Part shown: positions 35,658 through 43,674 of the stretch, piece after piece
How the letters are laid out: each line of letters begins with the position of its first letter
How positions within the stretch are numbered: the stretch's first letter is position 1
From: Thauera sp. 2A1
GTDB lineage: Bacteria; Pseudomonadota; Gammaproteobacteria; Burkholderiales; Rhodocyclaceae
Reading direction: 5' to 3'
Assembly (NCBI RefSeq): GCF_009469595.2
Contig: NZ_SSXV01000032.1
Span: 1 to 48,629, forward strand
Length of the DNA: 48,629 bases
Program-made: the position numbers and the translations under genes
The notes under the pieces: model-generated
What the model saw: the letters and a program-made list of their open reading frames with translations, nothing else
Database searches by the model: none
Told to the model about the DNA's origin: nothing

Positions 35658-36626
35658 GTGCTCGCGAACCTGCTCGACATCCTGGCCATCACCGGGCCGA
35701 TCTACGTCCTCATCGCCATCGGCTACGGTGCCGTGCGCCTGCGCATGCTGGCGGCGGCCGAACTGCGTGCACTCGGTGTGTTCGTGATCAGCTTCGCGCT
35801 GCCGGCGCTGCTGTTCAAGGCGCTGTCGCAGCGTGCGCTGGGCGAGCTGATCGACCCGCATGCGCTGCTGGTGTATGTGCTCGCGTCCCTGCTGGTGGCA
35901 GCACTCGGCATTGCCATCACCGCTTTCGCGCAGCGTCGCGGGCTGCAGGCCGGCGCGATGAGCGCAATGGGCATGGCGGTGTCGAACAGCGCCTTCATCG
36001 GCCTGCCCATCGCCCAGCCCCTGTTCGGTGCGGCGGCGAGCGCCCATCTGGCGATCTACCTGGTGGTGGAGAGCATGATCATGCTGCCGCTGCTGATGAC
36101 GATCGCGGAAATCGGCGGCAGCGGCCAGGCGCGCGCCGGCAAGGTGCTGCGCAACGTCCTCGGCAGCCTGGCGCGCAATCCGATGATCCTGGGCATCGTC
36201 GCGGGCGTGCTGTGTTCCCTGTTCGGCCTGCACATTCCGCTGCCGCTGATGCGCGCGGTGGATATGCTGGCCTCGGCTTCGGCGCCGGTGGCGCTGTTCT
36301 ACATCGGCGGCACGCTGGCCGGGCTGAGCGTGCGCGGCATGGGCGCCGACATCGGCCTCATCATGGGCGGGAAGCTCGGCCTGCATGCGCTGGCGGTGTT
36401 CCTGTTGCTGATGCTGGTGCCGGGCGTCGATCCCGGGATACGTGCCGCCCTGATCCTGAACGCCTGCATGCCAATGGCGAGCATCTACCCCATCGTGGCG
36501 CAGAAATACGGCCAGCAGGATGTCGCCGCCGCGGCCCTGGTGGCAACCACGGTGATGTCCTTCCTGACGATCAGCGCGGCCGTGTGGCTGATGAAGGCGA
36601 CCGGCTTGATCGGTGCGGCAGGGTAG
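35658..36626 (+). CDS. AEC family transporter
   Basis: A 322-residue, very hydrophobic protein with about ten membrane segments, the first at residues 8-25 and an internal GMAVSNSAFIGLPIAQPLFG containing the N-x-G-x-P motif of auxin efflux carrier-like permeases; the second half repeats the fold and holds LILNACMPMASIYPIVAQKYG. Bacterial members move small carboxylates such as malate or malonate; the substrate here is unknown. The start is GTG 35658 with GGAG six bases upstream. It follows ndh by 61 bp. Confidence 0.9.
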   Translation: MLANLLDILAITGPIYVLIAIGYGAVRLRMLAAAELRALGVFVISFALPALLFKALSQRALGELIDPHALLVYVLASLLVAALGIAITAFAQRRGLQAGAMSAMGMAVSNSAFIGLPIAQPLFGAAASAHLAIYLVVESMIMLPLLMTIAEIGGSGQARAGKVLRNVLGSLARNPMILGIVAGVLCSLFGLHIPLPLMRAVDMLASASAPVALFYIGGTLAGLSVRGMGADIGLIMGGKLGLHALAVFLLLMLVPGVDPGIRAALILNACMPMASIYPIVAQKYGQQDVAAAALVATTVMSFLTISAAVWLMKATGLIGAAG

Positions 36627-36790
36627 CGCTGCGACGGCGTGCGTCGGTCGCGTCCGGCGCTTGCTTCAAGCTGTGCGCAGCGCGCACGCGAGCGGCATGC
36701 GCAGCGTTGCCGGTCGGCCGGGCTGCATTAAAGTGTCGCCGCCAGACCGCGAGATGCGCGGTCCGCCATCCACACAGGAGCATACGTCGC

Positions 36791-37228
36791 ATGAGCAAAG
36801 TCCTCGTCATCAACGGCCCCAATCTCAACCTGCTCGGCACGCGCGAGCCGCACATCTATGGCTCGACCACGCTGGCCGACGTCGAGAACGGGTTGCGCGC
36901 GCAGGCGCAGCAGCTCGGGCTGGAACTGGAGTGTTTCCAGAGCAACCACGAAGGGGCGATCGTCGACCGCATCCATCAGGCGCGGCTCGAGGGCGTGAAG
37001 TTCGTGCTGATCAACCCCGGTGCCTATACGCACACCAGCGTGGCGATCCGCGATGCCATCGGCGGCGTGGCAATTCCCTTCGTGGAGGTGCACATCTCCA
37101 ACGTGCACAAGCGCGAGGCCTTCCGCCACCACTCCTACCTGTCGGACGTCGCCGAGGCGGTCATGGCTGGCTTCGGAACCCTGGGCTACAACCTGGCGCT
37201 GCAGTTCATCGCCTCGAAGCTGCGCTGA
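36791..37228 (+). CDS. aroQ: 3-dehydroquinate dehydratase, type II
   Basis: Third step of the shikimate pathway. The 145-residue protein has INGPNLNLLGTREPHIYG (catalytic R18 and Y23), QSNHEGAIVDRIH, NPGAYTHTSVAIRDA and the active-site histidine in EVHISNVHKREAFRHHS. GGAG is ten bases before the ATG. It often precedes accB-accC in proteobacteria, but here it converges on the E1-beta gene and the two 3' ends overlap by 23 bp. Confidence 0.96.
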   Translation: MSKVLVINGPNLNLLGTREPHIYGSTTLADVENGLRAQAQQLGLELECFQSNHEGAIVDRIHQARLEGVKFVLINPGAYTHTSVAIRDAIGGVAIPFVEVHISNVHKREAFRHHSYLSDVAEAVMAGFGTLGYNLALQFIASKLR

Positions 37229-38174
37229 GCTGATGCGCAGCCTCGACGACCGCGTCGACGCTCGGCACGAAGGCCTGCTCCAGCGCATAGCTCGCCGGCG
37301 GTGGCGCATCCGGGCCGGTCACGCGCCGCAATGGCGCCTTCAGGCTGTCGAAGGCGTGCTCGGCGACCAGCGCGGCGATCTCCGCGCCCACCCCGCAGGT
37401 GCGCGAGGCTTCGTGCACGACCACCACGCGTCCGGTGCGTCGGGCGGCGGCCAGCACCGTCGCCTCGTCCAGCGGCTTGATCGTGCGCAGGTCGATCACT
37501 TCGGCTGAGATGCCCTCGGCCGCGAGTGCGTCGGCGGCCTGCAGGCACACCGGCACCGTCTTGGCGTAGGAGATGAGGGTCACGTCCTGCCCGGGGCGGG
37601 CAATGGCCGCCTGCCCGAGCGGCACCAGCGTCTCGCCGTCGGGCACCTCGCCGGGCTGGTACAGCAGGCCAATGTCGACGAAGAACAGCACCGGGTTGTC
37701 GTCGCGGATCGCTGCTTTCAGCAGGCCCTTGAAGTCCGACGCATTGGAAGGCATCACCACCTTCAGCCCGGGCGCATGGGCGAACCAGGCCTCGATGTTG
37801 TGGTTGTGCTGGCTGCCGACCGCCCAGCCGGCGCCGGTCATGGCGATCGCCACCAGCGGGAATTCGAACTGCCCGCCCGACAGGTAGCGCAGCTTGCCGG
37901 CGCTGTTCACCAGCTCGTCCATCGCGTAGCACAGGAAGGGGGCGAACAGCAGGTCGATGACTGGGCGCAGGCCGGTCGCGGCGGCGCCGACGGCGGTGCC
38001 GGCAATGATGCCTTCGGCCAGCGGTGTATTGCGCACACGGGCGCTGCCGAATTCGGCAAGCAGCTCGGTGCGCTTGGTGGCGACGCCTTCGCCGAACATC
38101 AGCACGCGGGCGTCGCGGCGCATTTCCTCGGCGAGTGCCTGCGCCATCGCGTCGTAGACAGTGATCGTGGTCAT
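37206..38174 (-). CDS. Thiamine-dependent dehydrogenase E1, beta subunit
   Basis: Beta chain of the alpha2-beta2 E1 of 2-oxoacid or acetoin dehydrogenase complexes. The 322-residue protein begins MTTITVYDAMAQALAEEM and has FGEGVATKR, RVRNTPLAEGIIAGTAVGAA, then GWAVGSQHNHNIEAWFAHAPG and DLRTIKPLDEATV, close to AcoB. GAGGAC precedes the ATG at 38174. The alpha gene ends 20 bp upstream, so they form one unit. E2 (acyltransferase) and E3 are not in the window, so acetoin versus branched-chain or other 2-oxoacid specificity is unsettled. Confidence 0.88.
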   Translation of the reverse strand: MTTITVYDAMAQALAEEMRRDARVLMFGEGVATKRTELLAEFGSARVRNTPLAEGIIAGTAVGAAATGLRPVIDLLFAPFLCYAMDELVNSAGKLRYLSGGQFEFPLVAIAMTGAGWAVGSQHNHNIEAWFAHAPGLKVVMPSNASDFKGLLKAAIRDDNPVLFFVDIGLLYQPGEVPDGETLVPLGQAAIARPGQDVTLISYAKTVPVCLQAADALAAEGISAEVIDLRTIKPLDEATVLAAARRTGRVVVVHEASRTCGVGAEIAALVAEHAFDSLKAPLRRVTGPDAPPPASYALEQAFVPSVDAVVEAAHQLSAASRR

Positions 38175-38193
38175 GGTGGCGTCCTCGGGGCGG

Positions 38194-39201
38194 TCAGGCG
38201 TAGATGTCGGTGAGCAGCTCGGTGGCGTCGGGCCAGGGCGAGGCCTCGGCGAAGGCCATCGCGGCGTCGATGCGTGCGGCAACGCGGGTGCCGATGCCGT
38301 CCAGGTCGCCGGCAGTGAATCCTCCGCCCGCCAGCAGGCGGGTCTTCATGCGCTCGATCGGATCGCGCGCCTGCCACGCGGCGAGCTCGGCCGCATTCAC
38401 GTAGGCCTGGTCGTCGGGTTCGAAGTGGCCGCGCAGGCGATAGGTCGACAGTTCGAGCAGGAAGGGCTTGCCGGTGTCGCGGATGGAGTCGGTCGCAGCG
38501 CGGGCGGCCGCACTCACCGCCTCGACATCGTTGCCATCGACGGTGGCGCTGGCGATGCCGTAGGGCGCCGCCCAGGCGGCGACGCTTTCGCCGACCATGG
38601 TCTCGCGCCGGTGCACGAAGGCCTGCCATTGGTTGTTCTCGCACACATAGAGGATGGGCAGCTTCCACACGGCGGCGAGATTCAGCGATTCGTGGAAGAT
38701 GCCTTCGCCGGCGGCGCCGTCGCCGAAGAAGCAGGCGACGATGCCGGGCCGGCCGAGCATGGTCTGCGATAGCGCGACGCCGGTGGCGAGCGACAGCTCG
38801 CCGCCCACGATGGTGGAGGTGAGCACCACGCCGAGTTCGCGCACCGAGATGTGCAGCGAGCCACTCTTGCCCTTGCAGTAGCCGTCGCGGCGGCCCAGCA
38901 CCTCGGCCATCATGCGTCCCGGGTCGGCGCCGCGGGCGAGCAGGTGGCCGGCGCTGCGGTGGTTGGTGAGGATCAGGTCGTCTGCGGTGAGCGCCGAGAC
39001 GACGCCGACCGCGGCTGCTTCCTGGCCGACGGCGGTGCAGGTGCCGGGGGTGCCGCTTTGGGCGGAGTGCGTCGACAGGCGCAGTTCGTAGGCGCGGATC
39101 AGCAGCATGGCCTCGAGCAGGGCTTCCGGCTGATCGAGGCGCGGGATGACGGGGGATGACGGGGTGCTGCGGGCTGCTGCGGTGGGTGACACGGTGTTCA
39201 T
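38194..39201 (-). CDS. Thiamine-dependent dehydrogenase E1, alpha subunit
   Basis: Alpha chain that binds thiamine diphosphate. The 335-residue protein has the ThDP motif, from GDGAAGEGIFHESLNLA to the VCENN segment, as well as GQEAAAVGVVSAL, HRSAGHLLARG and GRRDGYCKGKSGSLH, matching AcoA-like acetoin dehydrogenases and short 2-oxoacid E1 alpha chains. AGGAGG before the ATG is strong. It heads the E1 pair, with the GAF-domain gene ending 181 bp upstream on the same strand. Confidence 0.9.
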   Translation of the reverse strand: MNTVSPTAAARSTPSSPVIPRLDQPEALLEAMLLIRAYELRLSTHSAQSGTPGTCTAVGQEAAAVGVVSALTADDLILTNHRSAGHLLARGADPGRMMAEVLGRRDGYCKGKSGSLHISVRELGVVLTSTIVGGELSLATGVALSQTMLGRPGIVACFFGDGAAGEGIFHESLNLAAVWKLPILYVCENNQWQAFVHRRETMVGESVAAWAAPYGIASATVDGNDVEAVSAAARAATDSIRDTGKPFLLELSTYRLRGHFEPDDQAYVNAAELAAWQARDPIERMKTRLLAGGGFTAGDLDGIGTRVAARIDAAMAFAEASPWPDATELLTDIYA

Positions 39202-39274
39202 GAATTCGCCTCCTGTTTGCAGGGTCGGAGCGCCGCGGCGGTTGGCCGGTGCAGGTCCGACGGCTGCAATCTAG

Positions 39275-39300
39275 CCCTCTCGCGGGAATGCGAAAGAGGG
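39275..39300. repeat. Inverted repeat in the acoA-like leader
   Basis: CCCTCT (39275-39280) and AGAGGG (39295-39300), extended by CGC/GCG, lie about 75-100 bp upstream of the E1 alpha start. It could be an activator site or a leader hairpin. No clear sigma-54 or sigma-70 promoter was found beside it. Confidence 0.4.
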
Positions 39301-39382
39301 GGCGCACCGGAATAGGGAATTCTTAGGAAGTGGCGAGTGAAGATTTAGCATGCGCTCCACGAGGAGGCGCGTGCGCGGGGTT

Positions 39383-40747
39383 TCAGACGCCGTGGGGTGT
39401 GTGCAGCAACGCCAGCGGCCGCTCGATGCGCAACTCGAAGCAGCCGCGGCCGGTCTTGTCGATGCGGATCGGCGCCTGATGCTCGACCAGCCGGCGGCCG
39501 AGCAGGATCAGCCGCGCTTCCAGGTTGTCGCTGATGTCCGGCAGTCGGATGCGCGGATCCAGCCTCAGTTCGCGATTGCTGAAGGCGGTGCGCCCGCTGG
39601 CGGCGAAGTCGTTGAGCAGTGCCCACAGGATGGCGCCGGCGACGCCCTTGATGAGGTAGCGGCCGTCGAGAAAGATGCTGTCGTTCTCGGCATAGTGGCG
39701 TACCTCGAGCACTGGCCCGGCCTCGGGCGCGGGGCCGGGTTTGGCCGCCGGCGAAGCAGATGCGCTGCGTTCGGCTGCGTCCACGGGTGCGTGCTGCAGC
39801 AACTGGATCGCCGCGCCGAGGCCGCCGGCGAGCGACACCAGCGCGTCCTCGTCGTCGTAGCCGAAGCGCAGATCCTGCGGGCTCTCGACGTACAGGATGC
39901 CGAGCACGCGCTGCCCGGCACGGATGGGCACGGCGAGCTGGCTGCGCGAGCCGGGCAGGCCCGGCAGCGGGATCTCGGTCTCCAGTTGCGGCGCCAGCCC
40001 GCTGCGCTGCAGGTTGTCGCGAATGGCGAGCGTGTAGCTGTATTCCGCGGCGAAATGGCCGATGCGGATCGGCGTCCCCTCGCGTGCGGCGACGCCGATC
40101 ACGCCGTCGCCCAGCGCGATTTCCGAGCCGACGCCCGACTGCGTGTAGCCGCGGCTGGCGACCGTGTACAGGCGGGCATTGGGCGCATCGAGCATCAGCA
40201 CCATCGCGTGGTGGACGTCGAAATGGATCTCGAGGCAGGTGAGCGTCTGCGCGAGCAGGCTGTCGAGGTCGGTGCACAAGCACAACTGCTCGGCGCTCGC
40301 CCGCAGCGCGGCGAGCAGGTGGGCACGCGGTGGCGGTGGCGGCAGCGTTTCGCCGGGCACGCGCTCGATGTCGAGCACGCGGTAGATGTCGGCACCCAGC
40401 AGCCTGAACACGCCGGCCATGCCGGTGTGCGAGGCGATGCCGGCGAGCTTGGCCTTCATCTTCTCGAACAGCGGGCCCTCCTGCTCGGTGCGCAGGTATT
40501 GCAGGCTCAGCCTGTAGTGCGCGCCGGTTTCCGGGTCGATCACGGCGACGCGCGCATGAGGGTTCGCGAGGATGTTGCGGCGGGTCGTGTTGAAGAACTG
40601 ATAGGACAGCGCGACATGGCCGGCATCCACGTACTGCACCTGCGACAGGTAGGCCATGTTCGGCGTGCCGTCCGGGCTGCAGGTGGCGATGGTGCCCGGG
40701 ATGGCACCGTCGAGGCAGGCGCGGATCGCATCCAGCTTGATCTTCAT
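39383..40747 (-). CDS. Split-barrel (PNPOx-like) plus GAF domain sensor protein
   Basis: A 454-residue protein with an unusual domain order. Residues 1-125 are a pyridoxamine-phosphate-oxidase-like split barrel (GTIATCSPDGTPNMAYLSQV, then NPHARVAVIDPETG). A proline-rich hinge follows at about 133-140. A GAF domain spans about 150-320 (LAVPIRAGQRVLGILYVES at its end). A linker (325-350) leads to a C-terminal domain (355-454) reminiscent of a winged helix, with AFSNRELRLDPRIRLPDISD. It may sense a flavin, haem or redox cue and regulate the cluster, but no histidine kinase, HTH hallmark or AAA+ domain proves an output. It overlaps the upstream gene as ATGA. Confidence 0.78.
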   Translation of the reverse strand: MKIKLDAIRACLDGAIPGTIATCSPDGTPNMAYLSQVQYVDAGHVALSYQFFNTTRRNILANPHARVAVIDPETGAHYRLSLQYLRTEQEGPLFEKMKAKLAGIASHTGMAGVFRLLGADIYRVLDIERVPGETLPPPPPRAHLLAALRASAEQLCLCTDLDSLLAQTLTCLEIHFDVHHAMVLMLDAPNARLYTVASRGYTQSGVGSEIALGDGVIGVAAREGTPIRIGHFAAEYSYTLAIRDNLQRSGLAPQLETEIPLPGLPGSRSQLAVPIRAGQRVLGILYVESPQDLRFGYDDEDALVSLAGGLGAAIQLLQHAPVDAAERSASASPAAKPGPAPEAGPVLEVRHYAENDSIFLDGRYLIKGVAGAILWALLNDFAASGRTAFSNRELRLDPRIRLPDISDNLEARLILLGRRLVEHQAPIRIDKTGRGCFELRIERPLALLHTPHGV

Positions 40748-41241
40748 GCACCGCTCCGCAGCGCGTTGCCGGCATCAGGCCCCGGCGTCTGCAGGAAGCC
40801 GGCGCTCGGCGTGAAGTTGATGGCGGTGAGGTCGTCGGCGCGGCAGGCGAGCACACTCCGGATCACCTGCGTGGGATAGCCCAGCGGCGCGAGGCCCCCG
40901 GCGAAGGCGTCCACGTAGCGCTCGGCAAGCGCCTCGTCGCCGGGCTCCAGCGGCACGACGCGGGCATCGCCGCCCTTGAACTGCAGGGTGCGGTGATCCG
41001 CCGGCAGGCTGAAGACCACGGCGATCGCACCGTTGCGCCGCACGTCGTCGATGAGGCCGGCGGAGGCGGTGGCCGAGAGCAGGATGGTGATGCTGCGTTT
41101 GTCAGCGGCGACGCGGCAGCCGGTGGCCCGCGCCATGCTGGGCAGGCCGGCGCCGCGGCAGGCTGCCGCGCTGATCGATACGCCGCCGCAAATGAAGCGG
41201 GCCTGGTCTTCGTCGAGGAGGGGGGAAAGTGCCTGGGTCAT
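40744..41241 (-). CDS. PNPOx-like split-barrel flavoprotein, putative
   Basis: A 165-residue soluble protein of the pyridoxamine 5'-phosphate oxidase-like fold: VSISAAACRGAGLPSMARATGC near the N-terminus (first strands), SITILLSATASAGLIDDVR, GAIAVVFSLPADHRTLQFKG and a C-terminal extension ending in INFTPSAGFLQTPGPDAG. Such proteins bind FMN, F420 or haem, and which one cannot be told. It is translationally coupled (ATGA) to the downstream split-barrel/GAF gene, which suggests the two proteins work together. Confidence 0.75.
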   Translation of the reverse strand: MTQALSPLLDEDQARFICGGVSISAAACRGAGLPSMARATGCRVAADKRSITILLSATASAGLIDDVRRNGAIAVVFSLPADHRTLQFKGGDARVVPLEPGDEALAERYVDAFAGGLAPLGYPTQVIRSVLACRADDLTAINFTPSAGFLQTPGPDAGNALRSGA

Positions 41242-41362
41242 GGTTTCCCAAGCATAGACAACAAGCCCAGGCGGCGGAATGCCTGCTGCGGGATGCGGTC
41301 CGCCCCTTGGGCCCGACGGCGTGCATGCGCCTGCCCGCGATCAGCGCGTCGTCGTCGGCATC

Positions 41363-41875
41363 CTATTTCGGCGGCTGCGGGAACAACACTGCAAGACCAG
41401 GCGCCGGCTCGCCCGGCGGCAGGTAGGCGGGCGCCGGCTCGCCGGCGACGCCGAGCGAGCGCACGAAGCGATGGATCGCACGCAGATCGTCCTCGGCCAT
41501 GTCGCGCAATGCGAACCAGGGCATGGGCGGACGTGCCTCCGTGCTGCGCGCATGGCGCACCCACTCGTCCTCGCTCATCTGCGCCAGCCTGATGCGCAGG
41601 TTCGCCGCGAAGGTCGTGCCCCAGGGGCCATGCCAGCCGAGCCGGTCGCCGACCAGCCAGTCACGTTCGGCGACGCGTCCGCCGGTCTGCGCATAGTGCG
41701 GCGTGTGGCAATCGTTGCAGCCCGCAACGCGCACGATGTAGCGGCCGCGCTCGATCATCGTTGCATCGCGGCCCGTGCGCTCCTGCGCCGCGCCCCCATC
41801 CGTGCCGGCAGCGCTTCCAGCCAGCGAGGCGAGCAGGGTGGCGACGAGCGCAGCGACTGTCTTTCTGACCATCAT
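41363..41875 (-). CDS. Periplasmic monohaem cytochrome c
   Basis: A 170-residue exported c-type cytochrome. The signal peptide covers about residues 1-23, the haem site is C53-N-D-C56-H57, and the probable distal ligand is the methionine in RPPMPWF (about residue 118). It resembles small single-haem subunits that accept electrons from dehydrogenases. AGGAGA is six bases before the first of two adjacent ATG codons. It heads the minus-strand module of two split-barrel genes and the E1 pair, though a 121-bp gap separates it from the next gene. Confidence 0.85.
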   Translation of the reverse strand: MMVRKTVAALVATLLASLAGSAAGTDGGAAQERTGRDATMIERGRYIVRVAGCNDCHTPHYAQTGGRVAERDWLVGDRLGWHGPWGTTFAANLRIRLAQMSEDEWVRHARSTEARPPMPWFALRDMAEDDLRAIHRFVRSLGVAGEPAPAYLPPGEPAPGLAVLFPQPPK

Positions 41876-42020
41876 GACGGTTCTCCTGTCGTTTTCGTTT
41901 CGCGAGGCGGGAGGGGGCCTGCCGCGAGTGATGGCCAGTGTGGTCGTGCGCGTGCCGGCGTGAAGCTAAATGCTGCTTCAACGAATGCTAAGAATTTGCT
42001 AGTCGCCCGCCGCAAAGCAC

Positions 42021-42053
42021 ACGGCCCCTGCCTCGCTGGGAGGCAGGGGCCGT
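42021..42053 (-). terminator. Hairpin after the fumarylpyruvate hydrolase-like gene
   Basis: ACGGCCCCTGCCTC (42021-42034) and GAGGCAGGGGCCGT (42040-42053) form a perfect 14-bp stem with a 5-base loop, about 70 bp past the stop of the gene at 42122. On the minus strand only short T runs follow, so it may act without a classic U tract. Confidence 0.65.
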
Positions 42054-42121
42054 CGGAGGCGCCGCTGTCAGCGGCTGCAGGCCGCAGGGTCGGGCAGGCG
42101 CTGCGTGTCGAAACCGAAAGA

Positions 42122-42835
42122 CTACTCGGCGGCGCCGATGGTCAGCGTGATGTCGCCGACGCGGTCGATGTGACCGCTGAGGTGGTCGCCCGTCTTCACT
42201 GCGCCGACGCCCTCGGGCGTGCCGGTGTAGATCAGGTCGCCGGGCTGCAGGTGGTAGAACTGCGACAGGTCGGCGATGATCTCACGGATGTTCCAGATCA
42301 GTTGCGACAGGTCGCCCGCTTGCCGCGTCACGCCATTGACCGCGAGCGTGATGGCGCCGCGGTCGAGCACGCCGAGTTCGCCGGCGGGCACGATGGGGCT
42401 GCAGATTGCCGCGTTCTCGAAGTTCTTGCTCAGATCCCACGGACGGCCGGCATCACGCGCGATCGCCTGCAGGTCGCGGCGCGTCATGTCGAGACCTGCG
42501 GCGTAGCCATGAATCAGCTTTTCCGCATCGGCTTCGGAGACGCGGAATCCCGGCGCCCCGAGCGCGACGACCAGTTCCATCTCGTAGTGGAAATCGGCGG
42601 TGCCCGGCGGGTAGGGAATCGTCGCACCGCTTTCGACGAGCGACGACGGTGTCTTGGTGAAGTAGAAAGGGCGCGAGGTGGCCTTGACGACCCCCTTCAT
42701 GCCCATCTCGATGGCGTGCGCCTGGTAGTTGCGACCCACGCAGAAGATGCGATTCACCGGATAGCGCGCAGTGCTGCCGATCACCGGAAGCGAGACGACG
42801 GCAGGCGGGTTCCACAGATACGTCGCTTGGGTCAT
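42122..42835 (-). CDS. Fumarylacetoacetate hydrolase family protein (fumarylpyruvate hydrolase-like)
   Basis: A 237-residue enzyme of the FAH family. FCVGRNYQAHAIEMG (about 31-45) is close to fumarylpyruvate hydrolases of the gentisate pathway. Metal ligands are expected in FHYEMELVVALG (two glutamates) and the later aspartate in GYAAGLDMTRRDLQ; YTGTPEGVGAV closes the site. The substrate is not certain: other FAH members cleave oxaloacetate or catechol-pathway products. ATG 42835 is preferred, with GAGGG upstream; the longer frame overlaps bamD. No other gentisate genes are present. Confidence 0.87.
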   Translation of the reverse strand: MTQATYLWNPPAVVSLPVIGSTARYPVNRIFCVGRNYQAHAIEMGMKGVVKATSRPFYFTKTPSSLVESGATIPYPPGTADFHYEMELVVALGAPGFRVSEADAEKLIHGYAAGLDMTRRDLQAIARDAGRPWDLSKNFENAAICSPIVPAGELGVLDRGAITLAVNGVTRQAGDLSQLIWNIREIIADLSQFYHLQPGDLIYTGTPEGVGAVKTGDHLSGHIDRVGDITLTIGAAE

Positions 42836-42851
42836 GAGTCTGCCCTCGCGC

Positions 42852-43661
42852 TTACCAGAGTTGCCACCAGGGCCGTGTATCGGCCGGACCACCGGAGAAA
42901 TACACGCTGTTGGGGAAATTCTTGCGCATCACCCGGTCGGAATCGTCTCGCAGCTCGGTCATGCCGAGCGCGTCGTAGCTCCTCACCAGCAGGAACAGCG
43001 CCTCCTCGTTAGCCGGTGCCTGCGGAAAGCTCGTCAGCGCGCTCTTGGCGCGATTCACTGCGGCGACATAAGCGCCACGGCGATAGTAGTAGCGGGCCAC
43101 GTGCACCTCGTGCGCGGCGAGCGAGTTGACGAGGTACTGCATGCGCTTGCGCGAGTCTTCCGCGTAACGGCTCTCCGGGAAGCGGGTGATGAGCTCGCGG
43201 AAGCTCTCGAAGGCTTCGCGGGCGCCTTTCGGATCGCGCTCGGAAAGATCCTGGTTGGACAGGCCGGCGAACAGGCCGAGATCCTCGTTGAAATTCACCA
43301 GGCCCTTCAGGTAGTAGGCGTAATCGACGTTCGGGTGGTTCGGGTGCAGCTTGATGAAGCGATCGGCCGCGGCCAGCGCCATGGCCGCCTCACCTTGCTT
43401 GTAGTACGCGTAGGCCGATTCGAGTTGGGCCTGCTGCGCGTAGCGGCCGTAGGGGTAGCGCGCCTCGAGTTTTTCGAACAGCTTCACCGCGCGGTCGTAG
43501 CCGCCTTCGCCCATCGACGCCTTGGCCTCGGAGTAGAGCTTTTGCGCGTTCCACCCTGCGGTTTCATCGATCTCGTCAGGCATCAGGCCGCAGCCGCCGA
43601 GCAGCAAGGCGCCGATCAGTGCGGCATTTCCCGCTAAACTTCCCAAGGTGAACCTAGCCAT
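42852..43661 (-). CDS. bamD: Outer membrane assembly lipoprotein BamD
   Basis: Essential partner of BamA in outer-membrane protein insertion. The 269-residue lipoprotein has a lipobox LGGC (cysteine near residue 24) and about five TPR-like helical repeats, including LYSEAKASMGEGGYDRAVKLF, RYPYGRYAQQAQLESAYAYY and LITRFPESRYAEDSRKRM. The start at 43661 is used; a GTG three codons upstream is possible. It is divergent from rluD, and the two 5' regions lie on top of each other, an arrangement found in several betaproteobacteria. Confidence 0.95.
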   Translation of the reverse strand: MARFTLGSLAGNAALIGALLLGGCGLMPDEIDETAGWNAQKLYSEAKASMGEGGYDRAVKLFEKLEARYPYGRYAQQAQLESAYAYYKQGEAAMALAAADRFIKLHPNHPNVDYAYYLKGLVNFNEDLGLFAGLSNQDLSERDPKGAREAFESFRELITRFPESRYAEDSRKRMQYLVNSLAAHEVHVARYYYRRGAYVAAVNRAKSALTSFPQAPANEEALFLLVRSYDALGMTELRDDSDRVMRKNFPNSVYFSGGPADTRPWWQLW

Positions 43662-43674
43662 CGATAACACTCGC

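Noticed and set aside
39202..39382. Sigma-54 promoter before the E1 alpha gene, as expected for AcoR-controlled acetoin genes
   Set aside because: No GG-N10-GC pair with the right flanks was found; the nearest candidate (GGGCTAGATTGC) has the wrong spacing.
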